From NCBI RefSeq assembly GCF_019042215.1, contig NZ_JAHQCS010000068.1, forward strand, positions 1 through 41,493: 41,493 nucleotides of DNA, in the 5' to 3' direction. This document shows positions 1 to 7,909 of the stretch, in pieces. The stretch comes from Evansella tamaricis (GTDB lineage Bacteria > Bacillota > Bacilli > Bacillales > Salisediminibacteriaceae). Position numbers and translations under genes: made by a program. The number at the start of each line of letters is the position of its first letter. Within the stretch, counting starts at the first letter, position 1. The notes under the pieces are model-generated. The model was not told where the DNA came from and ran no database searches. It worked only from the letters and a program-made list of their open reading frames with translations.

Positions 1-41
1 TTTCTTACCTACAGTCAAGTGTTTTTATTAATTAATAACTA

Positions 42-79
42 TTTTTTGGGTGGGAGGGGTACCACTCCCACCCAAAAAA
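42..79. terminator. Bidirectional intrinsic terminator hairpin
   Basis: A perfect 15-bp inverted repeat (arms 42-56 and 65-79, T6-GGGTGGGAG against CTCCCACCC-A6) surrounds an 8-nt loop. The A and T runs at its edges make it a working terminator in both directions. It lies about 80 nt beyond the stop codon of the minus-strand IS110 transposase, so it could end that transcript or shield the element from outside transcription. Confidence 0.8.
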
Positions 80-157
80 ACATTTTGGAAATGACAAATA
101 GACCTGACGAGTTATGTTTTTTCGAAAGGTCATCTATGTTATAGTGTAAATAACTGA

Positions 158-1384
158 TTACGAACAGATGGATGCTGTATTGTAATCATAGGTGATGTTG
201 TGTGTGATTAGATGAAAGGCCACTTTCAAGAACTTATTCACACATGCAATTGACGCAACTTTATGGGGTTTGCCTTGAGGTTGCGTTTTTAATTTGTCAT
301 AATACTCTACAATATGATTGTTGGACTTCTTACGAAGTTTAATCATCGATTGAACCATGTAGTACAATAGTTTTCGTAATTTGTTATTTCCTCGTTTATT
401 TATTTTATCTTTATAAAATGTATTACCAGATTGATAACGCATGATATCAATTCCAACATATGCATTCAATTGTTTATGGTTCTGGAAGCGTTGTAGATCC
501 CCTAGTTCTCCAATTAGTCTTACAGCAGTCACCTCTCCAATCCCTGGAAAAGAAAGTAATACCTGATACTCAATACGATCTTTTGAAAGTTCAACCATCT
601 GTTTTATAAGCATGTCTTTTTTCGCTTTAAGATCTGTGATACGTATAGCATAATCCCGAATTTGGTCACAACGAACATCATCTTTTGATATTGCTGGATA
701 GGAATCTTGTGCTGCGTGAAGTAATTCTATTGCTTTTTCTTCTGCACGTTTAAGGGATATGTTCTTTTTTGTATTCCCTTTTATTTTATTTCGTATTACA
801 GTTTTAGAACATGCCAATACTTCATCTGGGTGTGGGAAAAGCTGAGTGACGTTCAAAAAGAGAGCAGAACGTTTTGAAAAAAGACGCTCTAATTCAGGAA
901 AACTAAGCTGTAAAATAGCGTGCAATCTACTGTATAGACTTATAATTTCACTATCTAGTTCATCGTAATAACGTGTTAGTGCGCGCATTTGTTTATAGTA
1001 GTTTTCTTCCTGGTATGTCGTAGAACGTTCTGTTCGAAAATGAGATTTAGCAAGCCCATGAGCATCACTTATATCTGTCTTATGACGACGCATCGAAGCC
1101 GTTTGTAGATTCGCTTCTAACGGGCTAACTCTATGATAGGTGTAGCCTTCTGCTTGAAAAAACTGTTCTAATGGTCTCGAATACACTCCTGATGCTTCAA
1201 ATACAATTTCAGGTGCTTGACCATCCCGTTTAATGATTTCACAAATCCTTTCATTCAAGGCTTTAAAGGACGATTTATTATGTGTAATTTCGCCTTCATA
1301 TTCACATTTATTATAGTGATTATAGATAACCATTGTACTTTTCCCCATACTAACATCGAATGCTAGAACATGTTTCATGTTCAT
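158..1384 (-). CDS. IS110-family transposase (DEDD recombinase)
   Basis: This 408-residue protein is the recombinase of the IS110 element. The N-terminal RuvC-like domain shows the DEDD acidic set at D10, E63, D104 and D107 (the last two in KTDISDAHG). The C-terminal Transposase_20 domain carries the PGIGEVTAVRLIGELGD block (about 280-296) and the catalytic-type serine S319 in RYQSGN. A coiled region of basic and acidic residues lies between. I chose the ATG at 1384 because AGAAGGAGA sits just upstream; an ATG 18 nt earlier lacks a ribosome binding site. The family works with a bridge RNA that pairs with target and donor DNA, and the leader upstream has suitable structure. Length is normal and no frameshift is visible. 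Confidence 0.95.
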   Translation of the reverse strand: MNMKHVLAFDVSMGKSTMVIYNHYNKCEYEGEITHNKSSFKALNERICEIIKRDGQAPEIVFEASGVYSRPLEQFFQAEGYTYHRVSPLEANLQTASMRRHKTDISDAHGLAKSHFRTERSTTYQEENYYKQMRALTRYYDELDSEIISLYSRLHAILQLSFPELERLFSKRSALFLNVTQLFPHPDEVLACSKTVIRNKIKGNTKKNISLKRAEEKAIELLHAAQDSYPAISKDDVRCDQIRDYAIRITDLKAKKDMLIKQMVELSKDRIEYQVLLSFPGIGEVTAVRLIGELGDLQRFQNHKQLNAYVGIDIMRYQSGNTFYKDKINKRGNNKLRKLLYYMVQSMIKLRKKSNNHIVEYYDKLKTQPQGKPHKVASIACVNKFLKVAFHLITHNITYDYNTASICS

Positions 1385-1402
1385 TTCTCCTTCTCTTACC
1401 AT

Positions 1403-1615
1403 TCATAGAAGCCTTCACATTGCCTTATCGATTCCACTTTCTTTTACTCGATCTCTTAAGGACCCAACATACTAAACTGATTCAAATAAGGGTGTGAAGT
1501 CGGCCGGTTTATAATACGGACTCTTAAATGGTCCTAGAGGCTGGTCGGCCTTACTTCACTTCTACTATAAAAAAATAGTAGCACAAACCCTGGCCAGGGT
1601 CTGCACTACTAATGT
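1403..1615 (-). ncRNA. Candidate bridge RNA in the IS110 leader
   Basis: Reading the minus strand towards the transposase there are three structured blocks. First is a strong stem-loop (1577-1610) whose arms match at 14 of 17 positions, the rest mostly G-U compatible. Next is a long internal loop closed by GTGAAGT/ACTTCAC (1494-1500 with 1553-1559) and GGCCG/CGGCC (1502-1506 with 1546-1550), with GGAC/GTCC pairing inside it (1518-1534). Last is a second region (1403-1490) before the start codon. Both loop regions contain CTCTTAA (1521-1527 and 1453-1459). A 5' stem-loop followed by two guide loops is the published IS621 bridge-RNA layout; assignment here is inference from structure and position. 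Confidence 0.5.
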
Positions 1616-1874
1616 TAGTATGTTTGTATTGTTAGCAATTTTTGTTTGTCAAAATCAATAAATTAGTTTCCTGTAGATGACCTTGAAGATCATCAAGGAT
1701 AGGAAACTCGAAGTTTTTGCTCTTTTGCACAGAATTCTAAGAAGGTGAAGGAAGATACAGCAGAAATTCATCCTTTAATAAACAAATCCTATTTACATAT
1801 TCTAAAATTTAAAATAAAATAAAACTGACGATACATAACATTTGTTATACAATGTTGAAAGGGGAACATATATT
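1616..1874. other. Gap between IS110 and the VOC gene
   Basis: No coding signal is visible. A short inverted repeat (CCTTGA at 1681-1686, TCAAGG at 1693-1698) is present without a T-run. The right end of the IS110 element should fall in or just before this stretch. Confidence 0.4.
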
Positions 1875-2237
1875 ATGATAATTGGTCTACATCACGCACA
1901 GATTACCATTCCAAAGGGTGCTGAAGAGGAAGGGAAAAACTTTTATTGCAATGTATTAGCCTTACCAGAAATAGAGAAACCCGAATCTCTAAAAGGCCGC
2001 GGTGGTTTTTGGTTACAGGTTGGGGATAAAGAGGTTCATGTAGGTACAGAAGATGGATTTGATAGATTAACAACGAAGTCACATTTAGCCTATGAAGTAA
2101 ATGATATTTCTCACTGGAGAAACATCTTAGATAGGAATCATATTAAAATTTTAGATTCTGTTCCCATTCCAGGTTATGAACGGTTTGAATTTAGGGACCC
2201 TTTTGGGAACCGAGTTGAAATGATTAAAAGAAAATGA
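1875..2237 (+). CDS. VOC-superfamily (glyoxalase-like) protein
   Basis: This is a 120-residue protein of the vicinal oxygen chelate fold, annotated in Bacilli as glyoxalase/bleomycin resistance-like. It opens with IIGLHHAQITIPKGAE, where the first metal-ligand histidine is expected. It has the middle HLAYEVNDI strand and ends with FRDPFGNRVEMI, which carries the closing D-P-F-G-N-R-x-E block with the glutamate ligand. I chose the ATG at 1875, preceded by GAAAGGGGA at 1857-1865, over an upstream ATG at 1842 with no ribosome binding site. Substrate cannot be inferred; a cytosolic lyase, dioxygenase or drug-binding role is possible. It stands alone between the IS110 element and a GNAT gene. Confidence 0.85.
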   Translation: MIIGLHHAQITIPKGAEEEGKNFYCNVLALPEIEKPESLKGRGGFWLQVGDKEVHVGTEDGFDRLTTKSHLAYEVNDISHWRNILDRNHIKILDSVPIPGYERFEFRDPFGNRVEMIKRK

Positions 2238-2374
2238 TTTTAATTTCCATGTAAGTAAGGCAAAAGATTAAGTGTATAACAGATTCTCAACTATTTTAAA
2301 GTATGATTCTTATAAATAATTCTTTATGAACAATGTGATAATTTTCAATTAAACTAATGCGGTAATGGAACAAG

Positions 2375-2414
2375 TTAACACTGCTATGGTGTCGCTAACG
2401 GGGAGCAGTGTTAA
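2375..2414. repeat. 11-bp inverted repeat before the GNAT gene
   Basis: TTAACACTGCT (2375-2385) and AGCAGTGTTAA (2404-2414) form a perfect hairpin with an 18-nt loop. No T-run follows, so it is not a standard terminator. It lies about 80 nt upstream of the acetyltransferase start and could be a leader structure or a small dispersed repeat. Confidence 0.6.
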
Positions 2415-2496
2415 TTAAAGAGCTACCATCTTTAATTTAACTAAGGAAGCAGAATTGTTGAAGAAGAAGATATTCTCTAATGGAAGGATGTTGTTA

Positions 2497-3327
2497 ATGA
2501 TATTAGAGTTAAAAAAAACTGAATTTCATAAATGTAAAGATTTATTATATGCGCAAGGTCAATTAGAACCTAAAGCAGTAGTCGAAGGAGTAAATCCTGG
2601 TCGTATTTTTGTAGATGATATTGTCTCTCCCGCTTCGGGACTTATTTGGTTAGGTAATAACGATGGATTTTTCTTTATTGGAAATGAAAGAAACGAAGTG
2701 TTCAATTCCGAATTAAATCTTTTTATTGATACATTAATCATACCAGAAGCAAGGAAGGTAGGACTAACTTGTTTTGAAGGTATTGGTAATCATAATAAGT
2801 GGGATGAAACTATTTTAAAAGTGTTTGAAAATCGTAATTTAGGAAGTTGGAATCAGAGGGTTTATACTTTACAAAAAAACGACTATATAGGCAACTGCGA
2901 ACTTACTATTCAAGAAGATTATAATATTGTCAAAATTAGTGAAACACTTTTTGAAAACAGTGATAAATCAATTAAGAATATAAAATTTTTACATTCCAAG
3001 ATATTAGAGGTTTGGTCCTCACCCGAGAGGTTCTTTAGTAAAGGCATTGGTTACTCTGTAATTTATAAAAATAAAATTGTAAGTATTTGTTTTTCGGGTT
3101 TTGTAGTTGATAATTTTCACTGTATTGATATTGAAACTTTGGAAGAGTATCAAGGTAAAAAGTTAGCACAAAAAGGAGCCTTAACTTTTGTAGAAGATTG
3201 TTTAAGAAACAACTTTATTCCATATTGGGACTGCATGGAGTCTAACAAGCCTTCGATTGCGGTTGCAGAAAAACTAGGATTCAGAAAAGTATTTAATTAT
3301 ATAGGATATGAATTTATGTTTGAGTAA
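2497..3327 (+). CDS. GNAT-family N-acetyltransferase
   Basis: The protein is about 276 residues and looks like the two-part GNAT_acetyltran family of Bacilli. The N-terminal half (from MILELKKTEFHKC) contains IWLGNNDGFFFIGN. The C-terminal GNAT core shows CIDIETLEEYQGKKLAQKGA, the acetyl-CoA-binding loop region. It is followed by the late motif PYWDCMESNKPSIAVAEKLG, where asparagine and the S-x-x-x-A-x-K-L-G-F pattern are typical. The start at 2497 is chosen because GGAAGG lies 9 nt upstream and the family usually begins there; a TTG at 2455 behind AAGGAAG would add 14 residues. Substrate unknown. It forms a single-gene unit ended by the hairpin at 3371. Confidence 0.85.
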   Translation: MILELKKTEFHKCKDLLYAQGQLEPKAVVEGVNPGRIFVDDIVSPASGLIWLGNNDGFFFIGNERNEVFNSELNLFIDTLIIPEARKVGLTCFEGIGNHNKWDETILKVFENRNLGSWNQRVYTLQKNDYIGNCELTIQEDYNIVKISETLFENSDKSIKNIKFLHSKILEVWSSPERFFSKGIGYSVIYKNKIVSICFSGFVVDNFHCIDIETLEEYQGKKLAQKGALTFVEDCLRNNFIPYWDCMESNKPSIAVAEKLGFRKVFNYIGYEFMFE

Positions 3328-3370
3328 TCTTGAACTATCAAGCGTTAGTATAATAAGAAGCGAGTAAAAC

Positions 3371-3400
3371 AAAAGCAGAGATGAACTGTGCTTTTATTTT
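3371..3400 (+). terminator. Intrinsic terminator after the GNAT gene
   Basis: AAAAGCA (3371-3377) pairs with TGCTTTT (3389-3395), followed by ATTTT. It separates the acetyltransferase from the methyltransferase. Confidence 0.7.
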
Positions 3401-3460
3401 CATTTTCTGAGCTAATGGGATACTCTCATTAAGAAATATAATTGAAAAGGTGTGGGGTAT

Positions 3461-4237
3461 GTGGGAATTGATTTTCATAGTGATATGAATCAAAGTAGTT
3501 ATACAACGCGCAAAGCTGATAAATCTTGGATCGATGCCATAAATCAGCTTGTACCAACCGAAACTATCTCTCTTGCTGCAGATGTAGGGTGTGGTGGTGG
3601 TATTTATACGAAGGCACTTGCTGACCTGGGGATTGAATTCGTAACAGGTGTTGATTTTTCAGACTCAATGCTTAACGGAGCAAGAGATAATTGCAAAGAA
3701 TACGAAAATATTTCTTTTAAGCATGGTAATGCTTTTGAAACAGGATTGGAAAGTAACAGCTATGATTTACTCTTGGAGAGGGCATTAATCCATCATATAG
3801 AAGACTTACATACTTGTTTTAAAGAGGGTTATCGTATCTTAAAGGATGGTGGTTATTATATTGTCCAAGACCGTACTCCTGATGACTGTTTACTAGAAGG
3901 CAATGAAACTCATGTTAGAGGGTATTTCTTCGAGCTTTTTCCTAAATTAATAGATATGGAGACGAAGCGGAGATTTGAAAGTGAAGTTGTCGTCGAAAGG
4001 TTGAAGGAAGCAGGATTCAAGAACATTAAAGAAGTTAAACTATGGGAGAAACGAAAAAAATATGAGGATAAAGGGCAATTACTGAACGATATAAAGGCTA
4101 GAACTGGTCGAAGTATATTACATGAATTAGACGATGAAGAATTAAAGTTACTTATCGACCACCTTGATGAATCCTTAGGAAAGATGAATAGTATTGTTGA
4201 AAAAGATAGATGGACGATTTGGAAAGCTGAAAAGTAA
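3461..4237 (+). CDS. Class I SAM-dependent methyltransferase
   Basis: This 258-residue protein has a Methyltransf_11/25-type core. Motif I is AADVGCGGGIYTKAL (about 39-53), and the acidic SAM-ribose residue is in VTGVDFSDSML. Motif IV lies around YDLLLERALIHHIED, and the post-core strand is RILKDGGYYIVQDRTPDD. It should methylate a small molecule or an unidentified acceptor in the cytosol. The start is uncertain between two GTG codons: 3461 has AAAAGG (3445-3450) at good spacing and gives the family-like start MGIDFHSD, while GTG 3452 is too close to that site. It has its own terminator before and a long untranslated stretch after it. Confidence 0.9.
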   Translation: MGIDFHSDMNQSSYTTRKADKSWIDAINQLVPTETISLAADVGCGGGIYTKALADLGIEFVTGVDFSDSMLNGARDNCKEYENISFKHGNAFETGLESNSYDLLLERALIHHIEDLHTCFKEGYRILKDGGYYIVQDRTPDDCLLEGNETHVRGYFFELFPKLIDMETKRRFESEVVVERLKEAGFKNIKEVKLWEKRKKYEDKGQLLNDIKARTGRSILHELDDEELKLLIDHLDESLGKMNSIVEKDRWTIWKAEK

Positions 4238-4337
4238 TCGTACAAGTACTAGGGAGCTATAAAACACTTTATTTGGACTGTTTGTTCATGCTGTACTTAA
4301 TAAGGTTCATCTGGTGACATATTAATAACCTTCTGGG

Positions 4338-4370
4338 ATGACACCACATTTTAGCAAATTTCGTCCCTAA
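4338..4370 (+). CDS. Candidate 10-codon leader peptide (MTPHFSKFRP)
   Basis: An ATG at 4338 opens a 10-codon frame that stops at TAA 4368-4370, inside the 5' arm of the terminator hairpin. It contains Lys-Phe-Arg, which fits the basic-X-basic motif known to arrest macrolide-bound ribosomes on short leader peptides. No good Shine-Dalgarno sequence is seen upstream, which is the main weakness. A second short frame (4288-4317, nine codons) precedes it. Position, length and the downstream DHA3-like efflux gene are what make it plausible. Confidence 0.4.
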   Translation: MTPHFSKFRP

Positions 4371-4400
4371 GACGAACGACAGTCTTGGGGATGGTTTTTT
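4360..4400 (+). promoter_or_regulatory. Putative transcription attenuator of the MFS gene
   Basis: TCCCTAAGAC (4364-4373) pairs with GTCTTGGGGA (4382-4391) over 10 bp, with one G-U pair, followed by TGGTTTTTT: an intrinsic terminator about 40 nt before the MFS start. A competing hairpin, TTCGTC (4360-4365) with GACGAA (4371-4376), uses the same 5' arm, so the two cannot form together. A leader frame ends inside the structure. The arrangement suggests conditional readthrough into the transporter. Confidence 0.6.
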
Positions 4401-4440
4401 AATTGAAGAAATTTATTAGCCTACAATGGAGGGGAAAAGG

Positions 4441-5700
4441 ATGGTTATGAAAAGGTTAATTAAATCATGGAAATATCCTTTCATATTATTATTAGGTATT
4501 GGTGTGTCCAATATTGGAGCTTGGGTCTATTTAATTGCCTTAAACTTAATTGTATTTGATATAACAGGTTCCCCTCTAGCTGTAGCAGTACTTTATATTC
4601 TAATCCCAATGGCTACTTTAGTAACCAATTTTTGGTCAGGAAGCTTAATTGACCGTTTAAATAAACGAAATGTCATGATATGTCTTGATCTATTTCGAGC
4701 CCTATGTATATTTCTTATTCCTTTTTTAATCTTTCATTCTATTTGGCTAGTGTATCTTATCGTTTTTCTAATAAATATGGCAAGTTCCATGTTCGCACCA
4801 ACTTCAATGACATATATCACCAAGTTAATCCCGCCTGAACAAAGAAAACGATTTAACTCTCTTCGAAGCTTAATGGACTCGGGAGCATTTCTTATTGGTC
4901 CAGCCATTGCTGGATTATTATTTATCATTGGAACACCAATAGTAGCCATCTACATGAATGCTGTCGCTTTATTTCTATCAGGTCTAATTACTTTGTTCAT
5001 GCCTAATGTAGAGAAGAAAAATGTAACTCCTGAGAACGATAAGGTGTTATCGTTGGATATCTTGAAGAAGGATTTACTAGTTGTAGTAGATTTCAGCCGA
5101 AAAAATATTTATATTATGCTGATTTATTTTTTATTTAGCTCGGTTATGGTGATGACAGCAGCTGTAGATTCTTTGGAAGCGGCTTTTGCTAAGGAAGTAC
5201 TTTATTTATCCGATAGTGAATATGGATTTTTGGTCAGTGTTGCAGGAGTAGGAATTGTTATAGGTGCCTTTATTAACACCCTTTTTGTAAAAAAAATTAG
5301 CCTTCCCTTATTAATTGGTTTAGGGTCCATTTTTGTTTCCGTAGGTTATCTTATCTATGCTTTTTCTAGCTCCTTTCATATTGCTGCATTAGGTTTCTTC
5401 GTTCTTGCGTTTTTCCTTGCATTTGCGAATACTGGGTTTCTTACTTTCTACCAAAACAATTTTCCTGTTGAAGTGATGGGGAGAATAGGAAGCTTATATA
5501 GTTTAATCCAAGCTATTTTAGTTATTATAACAACGGTGCTTTTCGGGGTGGTTGCTCAAATTATTTCCATACAGGTAGCAGTTATCTTAGGGACGTTAAT
5601 TATGTTTTTACTAGCAGTTTCTCTAAGTATAGGTAGTTTTCAGCCTTCAAAAATAAAATACAATCAACCTCCAAATATGGAACCAGTCAAAACAAATTAG
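4441..5700 (+). CDS. MFS transporter, DHA3 (macrolide-efflux-like) type
   Basis: This is a membrane protein of about 419 residues with roughly 12 hydrophobic segments. The MFS signature between helices 2 and 3 appears as GSLIDRLNKRNVMICLD. The N-terminal GIGVSNIGAWVYLIALNLIVF and the loop PPEQRKRFNSLRSL resemble drug:proton antiporters of the DHA3 branch (Mef-like). It would export a drug or lipid-like compound across the cytoplasmic membrane; substrate is inferred only. The start at 4441 lies behind GGAGGGG (4428-4434); 4447 is also possible, while 4426 has no ribosome binding site. An attenuator-like terminator and a short leader frame sit just upstream, suggesting inducible expression. The ASCH gene follows 57 nt later. 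Confidence 0.88.
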   Translation: MVMKRLIKSWKYPFILLLGIGVSNIGAWVYLIALNLIVFDITGSPLAVAVLYILIPMATLVTNFWSGSLIDRLNKRNVMICLDLFRALCIFLIPFLIFHSIWLVYLIVFLINMASSMFAPTSMTYITKLIPPEQRKRFNSLRSLMDSGAFLIGPAIAGLLFIIGTPIVAIYMNAVALFLSGLITLFMPNVEKKNVTPENDKVLSLDILKKDLLVVVDFSRKNIYIMLIYFLFSSVMVMTAAVDSLEAAFAKEVLYLSDSEYGFLVSVAGVGIVIGAFINTLFVKKISLPLLIGLGSIFVSVGYLIYAFSSSFHIAALGFFVLAFFLAFANTGFLTFYQNNFPVEVMGRIGSLYSLIQAILVIITTVLFGVVAQIISIQVAVILGTLIMFLLAVSLSIGSFQPSKIKYNQPPNMEPVKTN

Positions 5701-5757
5701 CACGAGAACCAATTAGAAGGGAGACGGAGAGATATGTAGGAAAAGGAGAGTGGAAAT

Positions 5758-6159
5758 ATGTCTAGAATGAAAGTTTACGATTATAAAATGGAATTTGGTT
5801 GGGAAGACCACAATGGAATTGGTGAAAAGTTGATTCAGCAGATAATCAAGGGGGAAAAAACAGCGACATGCGCTTTAAAGGAAGAATATTCCGAACAGGA
5901 ATTAAAAGAGATCTATGAATCAGTTGGTAAGACTGCCACTGTTGTGGATAAAAATGGTAACCCTAGATGTAATGTACGATTGAAAGTAGTAGTTGAAACG
6001 ACAGTTGGAAACCCTGATCCAAGACTTGTACGTGGGGAAGGTTATGGAGATAACACGAAACATTTCCAAGAAGCCCACAGAATAGTCTGGAATGAATTAG
6101 GGGTGAAAGTTAACGAAGGGACTATTTTAATTGCTGAATTATTTGAAGTAGTTAAATAA
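5758..6159 (+). CDS. ASCH domain protein
   Basis: The 133-residue product matches the ASCH fold (PUA-like, RNA or nucleotide binding). The family signature G-x-K-x-x-T is present as KGEKTATC (residues 31-38), with GIGEKLIQQI before it. The C-terminal region is HRIVWNELGVKVNEGTILIAELFEVV. AAAGGAG lies 7-8 nt before the ATG. ASCH proteins are thought to act on modified bases or RNA; no specific activity can be assigned. It is 57 nt downstream of the MFS gene without an obvious terminator between, so cotranscription is possible. Confidence 0.88.
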   Translation: MSRMKVYDYKMEFGWEDHNGIGEKLIQQIIKGEKTATCALKEEYSEQELKEIYESVGKTATVVDKNGNPRCNVRLKVVVETTVGNPDPRLVRGEGYGDNTKHFQEAHRIVWNELGVKVNEGTILIAELFEVVK

Positions 6160-6202
6160 ATAATTTTTCTAAGAACAGGAATAAAAGTATAAAAGTATAA
6201 AA

Positions 6203-6247
6203 GAGTCTAAAAATGTATGGAAACTGTAGATTTTTAGGCTCATTTTA
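6203..6247 (+). terminator. Intrinsic terminator after the ASCH gene
   Basis: GAGTCTAAAAAT (6203-6214) pairs with ATTTTTAGGCTC (6230-6241), one G-U pair, followed by ATTTTAT. Confidence 0.75.
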
Positions 6248-6372
6248 TATAGAAAGATTTAATGTTTTTTACCAGTCGAGTTATACATTAAGAAAAGTTA
6301 TGGAACAATAATAAAAATAAATGTATAATGCATGATATGTATCGTATTTATTTCATTATAGAAGGGATTATT

Positions 6373-6954
6373 ATGGCACCTAAAAATAAATTTACGAAAG
6401 AACAAATTATTGACTGTGCCTTTGATATTGCAAAGGTAAATGGTATAAACAGTATTACAATTCGTAAAGTTGCAGAAAATCTCGGAAGTTCCATTGCCCC
6501 TATATACGTTAACTTTAATAATGTGGAAGAACTAAAACGGGAAGTCATTAGGAAGCTTATTAAAGTAAGTAATGACATTTTAGGGAAGCAAGATTCAGGT
6601 AACCCTTTTCTTGATTTAGGTGTTGCAAGTATTTTGGCTGCCAAAAAGTATCGAGCATTATTTACAGATTTCATTTTAAACCCAAACACTTATTTAGAAG
6701 AATATGACCGAGGAATGGAACAAACTATTCTTGCAAAGATCCAGAGTGATCAGAGTTTACAGGGATTTAGTGAAGAAGAGGTTATGACGATTTTCTTGAA
6801 GATGAAGATTTTTCAAACTGGATTATCCATTATGGTAGGTAATAATTTGTTGCCAAAAGAGCTTGGCGAAGAGCAAATCATTAACTTATTAGAAGGAACA
6901 GGTCATGATATCATAACTGCAGCGCGTTTAAGAAAAGAAAATAATAACGATTAA
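6373..6954 (+). CDS. TetR/AcrR-family regulator
   Basis: This 193-residue protein has an N-terminal TetR helix-turn-helix: FTKEQIIDCAFDIAKVNGINSITIRKVAENLGSS is the region (about 7-40), with the recognition helix near IAPIYVNFNNVEELK. The C-terminal half is a helical ligand domain with no specific signature. The ATG at 6373 is chosen because GAAGGG lies 6 nt upstream and homologues begin with a short polar leader; the ATG at 6328 would add hydrophobic residues with no binding site. No adjacent divergent target gene exists. It is bounded by terminators on both sides, so its target (possibly the MFS pump upstream) is unknown. Confidence 0.9.
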   Translation: MAPKNKFTKEQIIDCAFDIAKVNGINSITIRKVAENLGSSIAPIYVNFNNVEELKREVIRKLIKVSNDILGKQDSGNPFLDLGVASILAAKKYRALFTDFILNPNTYLEEYDRGMEQTILAKIQSDQSLQGFSEEEVMTIFLKMKIFQTGLSIMVGNNLLPKELGEEQIINLLEGTGHDIITAARLRKENNND

Positions 6955-6957
6955 AAC

Positions 6958-7017
6958 AGTGGTAGCAATAAACAAGTTAAGCATTTCATACTTGTTCATA
7001 TGCTCCCACTTTTTTTA
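6958..7017 (+). terminator. Intrinsic terminator after the TetR gene
   Basis: A two-part stem: AGTGG(T)AGC against GCT(C)CCACT at the base and AACAAGT/ACTTGTT inside, followed by T7. Confidence 0.8.
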
Positions 7018-7200
7018 TGTCTTATATTGGTCTTTTTGATAATTTTTTTAAAATCATCAGTAACTAAAAAAATGAAATAATGATTGTAAAAGTGCCAGGG
7101 TTATATATATAATGATATATATAAAGTGTTATATATTATCTGTATTTTAAATGATGTATACATTATTCACAAGCGTAGAGACATAGGTGATCGATTGAGT

Positions 7201-7740
7201 ATGGGGAATAAAGAAAACATAAAAAATTGTGGTAAAGTAAACGAAGAGGAACTCACTAAAATCATAAGGCAGGTGGAAAGAAAGTTAAAATATGTCGCAT
7301 ATAAATACTTGAAAAACTGGACTTTAGTGGAAGATATTATTCAAGAAGTATATATTAAACTATTTATTAACTTCCATTCTATTAATAAGAATAAAATGAA
7401 ATATTGGTTGATTACTACAACAAGAAATCAGTGTCTTGATTATTTAAGGACCAAACATTCCAAATTTACCGTTCCTGTTGAATGCCCAGAGGACTTGAAA
7501 AAAGTACAAATACCATCGGCAGAAAATACAATGATAAAGAATTTAGATAGAAAAGATCTGCTTCACAAAATTGAGTTACTACCTAAAAAATATAAAAAAA
7601 TAATCAAACTTTACCATTTATATGGTTTAACTTGTAGGGAAATAAGTTTTCTTCACAATATAAGCATTGGGACAGTGAAAACTCGTCTTTATCGAGGGAG
7701 AAGGATATTAAGACAATTAATGTGTGTGAAGAATATTTAA
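7201..7740 (+). CDS. ECF-type sigma-70 factor, no anti-sigma partner
   Basis: This is a 179-residue sigma factor of ECF size. Region 2 is LKYVAYKYLKNWTLVEDIIQ through MKYWLITTTRNQCLDYLR, with the usual D-x-x-Q-E-x-Y core-binding block. Region 4 is LPKKYKKIIKLYHLYGLTC followed by ISIGTVKTRLYRGRRIL, a clear helix-turn-helix. It would redirect RNA polymerase to a small regulon. The ATG at 7201 has AGGTGAT 9 nt upstream; a GTG at 7126 lacks any site. No anti-sigma gene follows: the next gene is a serine hydrolase 170 nt downstream. The gene is A+T rich with many lysine codons, which suggests acquisition or an orphan regulator. Confidence 0.9.
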   Translation: MGNKENIKNCGKVNEEELTKIIRQVERKLKYVAYKYLKNWTLVEDIIQEVYIKLFINFHSINKNKMKYWLITTTRNQCLDYLRTKHSKFTVPVECPEDLKKVQIPSAENTMIKNLDRKDLLHKIELLPKKYKKIIKLYHLYGLTCREISFLHNISIGTVKTRLYRGRRILRQLMCVKNI

Positions 7741-7909
7741 ATTGTAAAAAAACACTACATTCTTTATATTGGTGAAACTTCACAATACTTTGAACACTCA
7801 AATAAGTAAACCGAGAAAGTAGAGGATGGTTTATGTGGCAAGTGTTGGGGAGTTCTGTTTACAAAGGTAAGTTATACATTGAAAGCACAAAAAATGGAGG
7901 GGATACTGC

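Larger units (their letters stand above)
95..1640 (-). mobile_element. IS110-family insertion sequence (ends approximate)
   Basis: The element consists of the transposase (158-1384) plus a structured non-coding leader upstream of it on the same strand (about 1403-1615). This layout, with the long non-coding end 5' of the gene, is that of the IS110 subgroup rather than IS1111. IS110 elements lack clear terminal inverted repeats, and I could not fix either end or a target duplication; the coordinates are estimates. The transposase is full length and its acidic residues are intact, so the element may be active. Confidence 0.55.
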
